Positions 5,313-7,738 of a stretch of DNA of 7,738 nt are shown one piece after another. The number at the start of each line of letters is the position of its first letter. Position 1 is the stretch's first letter. The position numbers and the translations under genes are program-made. This stretch comes from DASQDT01 sp036380435 (lineage in GTDB: Bacteria > Acidobacteriota > Blastocatellia > Pyrinomonadales > Pyrinomonadaceae): assembly GCA_036380435.1 (NCBI GenBank), contig DASVES010000417.1:1-7738 (forward strand). The letters are read 5' to 3'. A model generated the notes under the pieces. The model made no database searches, was not told where the DNA came from, and worked only from the letters and a program-made list of their open reading frames with translations.

Positions 5313-7738
5313 CTACATCAAGTTCACCGGATCAATCTCGACATTCACACAGGTCGTGTCGCAGCCCGGCACGGCGGAGGCATCGGCGAGCGCCAACTCG
5401 ATGACGTTGCGGAGGCGATTGCGGTCGCGCGACTTGAGCAGGATGTGGATGCGATGCTCGCCGCGCAGACGCGCGAGCGGGGCCGGGGCGGGGCCGAGGA
5501 CGCGGACGTGTCGGTCGGCGTTGGCGCGGTCGAGCGCGGCGCGGACTTCCGTGGCCGTCGCCTGTGCGCGCCCGAGTTCGTCGCCGTGGATGAGCAGTGA
5601 GGCCAGCGCGACGAAGGGCGGGTAGCTCATGCTCTTGCGGTGATGTATCTCTTCCTCGAAGAAGCCGTCGTAGTCCTGCGCGCAGGCGTGACGCAACGCG
5701 TAGTGGTGCGGGTGGAAGGTCTGGATGAGGACGCGCCCCGGTAGCTCGCCGCGTCCGGCGCGTCCGGCCACCTGCGTGATGAGCTGGAAGGTGCGCTCGG
5801 CGGCGCGGAAATCGGGAAGCGCCAGACCGGCATCGACGGAGACGACGCCGACCAGAGTCACGTTGTGGAAGTCGTGGCCCTTGGCGATCATCTGCGTGCC
5901 GACGAGCATGTCGAGTTCGCCGGCGCCGAAGCGGAGGATGGCCTGCTCGTAGGTCGAGCGGCGCGAGGTGGTGTCGCGGTCGAGGCGGGCGATGCGGAGG
6001 GCGGGGAAGCGCTTCTGTAAAATCTCTTCGATCTGCTCGGTGCCCTCGCCGACGTAGTGGATGAACTCGCCGCGGCAGGCCGGGCACGCCTCGGGGACGC
6101 GCGCGCGCATGTTGCAGTAGTGGCAGATGAGACAGCGTTCGCCGCGATGATAGGTGAGCGTCACGTCGCAGTTCGGGCACTGCACGCGCTCGCCGCAGGA
6201 GCGGCAGAGGATGAAGACGGAGTAGCCGCGCCGGTTGAGGAGGATGATCGACTGGTGGCCGCGCTCGTGCGTCTCCTCAATGGCGGCGAGCAAATCGGGC
6301 GAGAAGACTTCCTGCTTGCCGCGTCCGCGAAAGACCTGACGCATGTCGATGATCTCGGCTTTGGCCATCGGGCGGTCGGCGACACGCGTCGGGAGTTGGA
6401 GGTGTCGGTACTTGCCGCGGCGCGCGTTGTGGAATGATTCGAGTGAGGGCGTGGCCGAGCCGAGGACGACGACGGCGCGCTCCTTCAAGGCGCGCATGAC
6501 GGCCGTGTCGCGCCCGTTGTAGTAGGGCGACTCCTGCTGCCGGTAAGACGACTCGTGCTCCTCGTCCACGACGACGATGCCGAGATCGGAGACGGGAGCG
6601 AAGACGGCCGAGCGCGTGCCGATGACGACGCGCGCCTCGCCCCGGCGGATGCGGCCCCACTCGTCGAAACGCTCGCCCGTGGTGAGCGACGAATGGAAGA
6701 TGGCGACGAGGTCGCCAAAGTGCGCGCGCAGGCGGCGCGAGAAGACGGGGGTGAGCGCGATCTCGGGGACGAGCATCATCGCCGTGCGCCCTTTGCGGAG
6801 CGCGGAGCGCATCGCGCGGATGTAGATTTCCGTCTTCCCGCTCCCCGTCACGCCGTGCAGGAGGAAGGCGGCGTACTTGCGTTCGCCGAGCGCGCCTTCG
6901 ATCTCGCCGAGCACGTTGCGCTGGTCATCGGTTAGCTTGAGGTCGTCGGCGTTTGGAAGTATTGCGCCCGCCAGCGGGTCGCGGCGCACGTCGCTGACGA
7001 AGACTTCGACCATGTGCCGCCGTTCGAGCGACTGAACGGCCGAGGCGCTCGCGTCCGCCGCTTCCAGGAGCGCCGCGAAGTACATCTCCCCGCCGCCCTT
7101 GATTAAAGTTTCGACGACGCGTTGCTGCGCGTTCGTGAGCGGACGCGCGGCGCCGTTCTCCGCGTGCGACGCAGGCGGCAGCAGACGGACGGCCTTGCGT
7201 CGCTTGGCACGCGCGGCGGCGCTGCGCGAGCGATGCGAGAGCGTGACCCAACCGGCGCGCTCAAGCTCCCGCGCCGCCTTCGAGGCGCGCGCCTGCCCGA
7301 AGTCGCGCGCGAGCGCATGGAGCGTCGTCTCGCCCTCCCCCGCGGTGAGGCGGAGGATTTCAGCCTTCGTGGTGACGGCGCGGCGTGGGGGGAGGCGCGC
7401 GAGTTCGTCGCGGCCCTCCGGCGTGATGGTCAAAACCTGTTCGACGGTGGCGTTGATGCCGGCCGGGAGCGCGGCCTTCAACACCTCGCCCCACGGGGCG
7501 ACGTAGTACTCACTTATCCATCGCGTGATCTCCAGAACTTCCGGCGTGATGAGCGGCTCGGCGTCGAGCAGTTCCTCAGCTTCTTTGAGTTCGGCGTCGT
7601 CGAGTTCCGTGGCGGGGTCAAGCTCGGAATGTAAGGCAACGACGTAGCCGGTCGTCATCTTCCGTCCGAGCGGGGCGAGCACGCGCGCGCCGACTCGCGC
7701 CTCCTCGCGGAGCGCGAGCGGCAGACGATAGGTGAAGG
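5313..7738 (-). CDS. priA: Primosomal protein N' (PriA helicase), 5' end outside the window
   Basis: PriA is a 3'-to-5' DNA helicase that recognises abandoned replication forks and reloads the replicative helicase through the primosome. The frame is open to the window edge. The first visible residues (FTYRLP, then VGARVLAPLGRK) are the family's N-terminal DNA-binding domain, so the GTG at 7682 is not the true start and only a short N-terminal piece is missing. The visible part is about 808 residues, somewhat longer than the 732 of E. coli PriA. Order from the N-terminus: 3'-end-binding domain (about 7738-7400); winged-helix region (to about 7000); helicase lobe 1 with Walker A GVTGSGKT (about 6855-6832), GTRSAVFAP and DEEH (6566-6555); lobe 2 interrupted by the zinc region with CxxC pairs CRSC, CPNC, CHYC and CPAC (about 6215-6070); GTQMIAKGHDF and QVAGRAGRG (motifs V/VI); C-terminal domain ending in VNLM. 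All key motifs are intact, so it should be functional. It converges on the phosphatase gene. Confidence 0.97.
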   Translation of the reverse strand, partial: FTYRLPLALREEARVGARVLAPLGRKMTTGYVVALHSELDPATELDDAELKEAEELLDAEPLITPEVLEITRWISEYYVAPWGEVLKAALPAGINATVEQVLTITPEGRDELARLPPRRAVTTKAEILRLTAGEGETTLHALARDFGQARASKAARELERAGWVTLSHRSRSAAARAKRRKAVRLLPPASHAENGAARPLTNAQQRVVETLIKGGGEMYFAALLEAADASASAVQSLERRHMVEVFVSDVRRDPLAGAILPNADDLKLTDDQRNVLGEIEGALGERKYAAFLLHGVTGSGKTEIYIRAMRSALRKGRTAMMLVPEIALTPVFSRRLRAHFGDLVAIFHSSLTTGERFDEWGRIRRGEARVVIGTRSAVFAPVSDLGIVVVDEEHESSYRQQESPYYNGRDTAVMRALKERAVVVLGSATPSLESFHNARRGKYRHLQLPTRVADRPMAKAEIIDMRQVFRGRGKQEVFSPDLLAAIEETHERGHQSIILLNRRGYSVFILCRSCGERVQCPNCDVTLTYHRGERCLICHYCNMRARVPEACPACRGEFIHYVGEGTEQIEEILQKRFPALRIARLDRDTTSRRSTYEQAILRFGAGELDMLVGTQMIAKGHDFHNVTLVGVVSVDAGLALPDFRAAERTFQLITQVAGRAGRGELPGRVLIQTFHPHHYALRHACAQDYDGFFEEEIHHRKSMSYPPFVALASLLIHGDELGRAQATATEVRAALDRANADRHVRVLGPAPAPLARLRGEHRIHILLKSRDRNRLRNVIELALADASAVPGCDTTCVNVEIDPVNLM

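Noticed and set aside
5332..6180. 282-codon minus-strand reading frame overlapping priA
   Set aside because: It is a shifted frame inside priA, dominated by Arg, Pro, Ala and His as expected from out-of-frame high-GC DNA. The priA frame has the conserved motifs.

Overview
The window looks like chromosomal DNA from a GC-rich, Gram-negative-type bacterium. It holds two long protein genes in high-GC sequence (2467-7738), a two-tRNA operon (about 1979-2295), and one lower-GC gene for an exported protein of unknown function (36-1535). The membrane-anchored PDZ/GAF/SpoIIE phosphatase, the exported protein and the REP-like hairpins between genes would suit an Acidobacteriota-type genome (for example Blastocatellia). 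That placement is an inference from style; nothing in the window proves it.

Layout. (1) 36-1535, minus strand: an exported protein of about 499 aa with a signal peptide, a helical charged segment and eight cysteines, which I do not recognise. (2) 1536-1978: a noncoding stretch with a possible promoter and a small tandem repeat. (3) 1979-2295, minus strand: a compact tRNA operon. It has a strong sigma70-type promoter, tRNA-Gly(GCC), a 32-bp imperfect hairpin in the spacer, tRNA-Cys(GCA), and a palindromic terminator. (4) 2467-5178, plus strand: a 903-aa membrane protein with one helix, a PDZ domain, nine more predicted helices, a GAF domain and a SpoIIE/RsbU-type PP2C phosphatase domain. (5) 5176-5312: the gap between two convergent genes, filled by a 29-bp perfect inverted repeat. 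Its minus-strand side ends in a T-run and should terminate priA. (6) 5313-7738, minus strand: priA, the primosomal replication-restart helicase, with its N-terminus cut off by the window edge.

No shared pathway links these genes. priA and the tRNAs are housekeeping. The phosphatase is probably a signalling output that dephosphorylates an anti-sigma antagonist-type partner encoded elsewhere. I see no CRISPR array, transposase, integrase or recognised defence system. The most noteworthy material is noncoding: the hairpin inside the tRNA operon, whose loop on the transcribed strand carries an anti-Shine-Dalgarno-like ACCTCCT, and the repeat element whose head follows the stop codons of both convergent genes. 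The exported low-GC protein is the most likely source of new protein biology.
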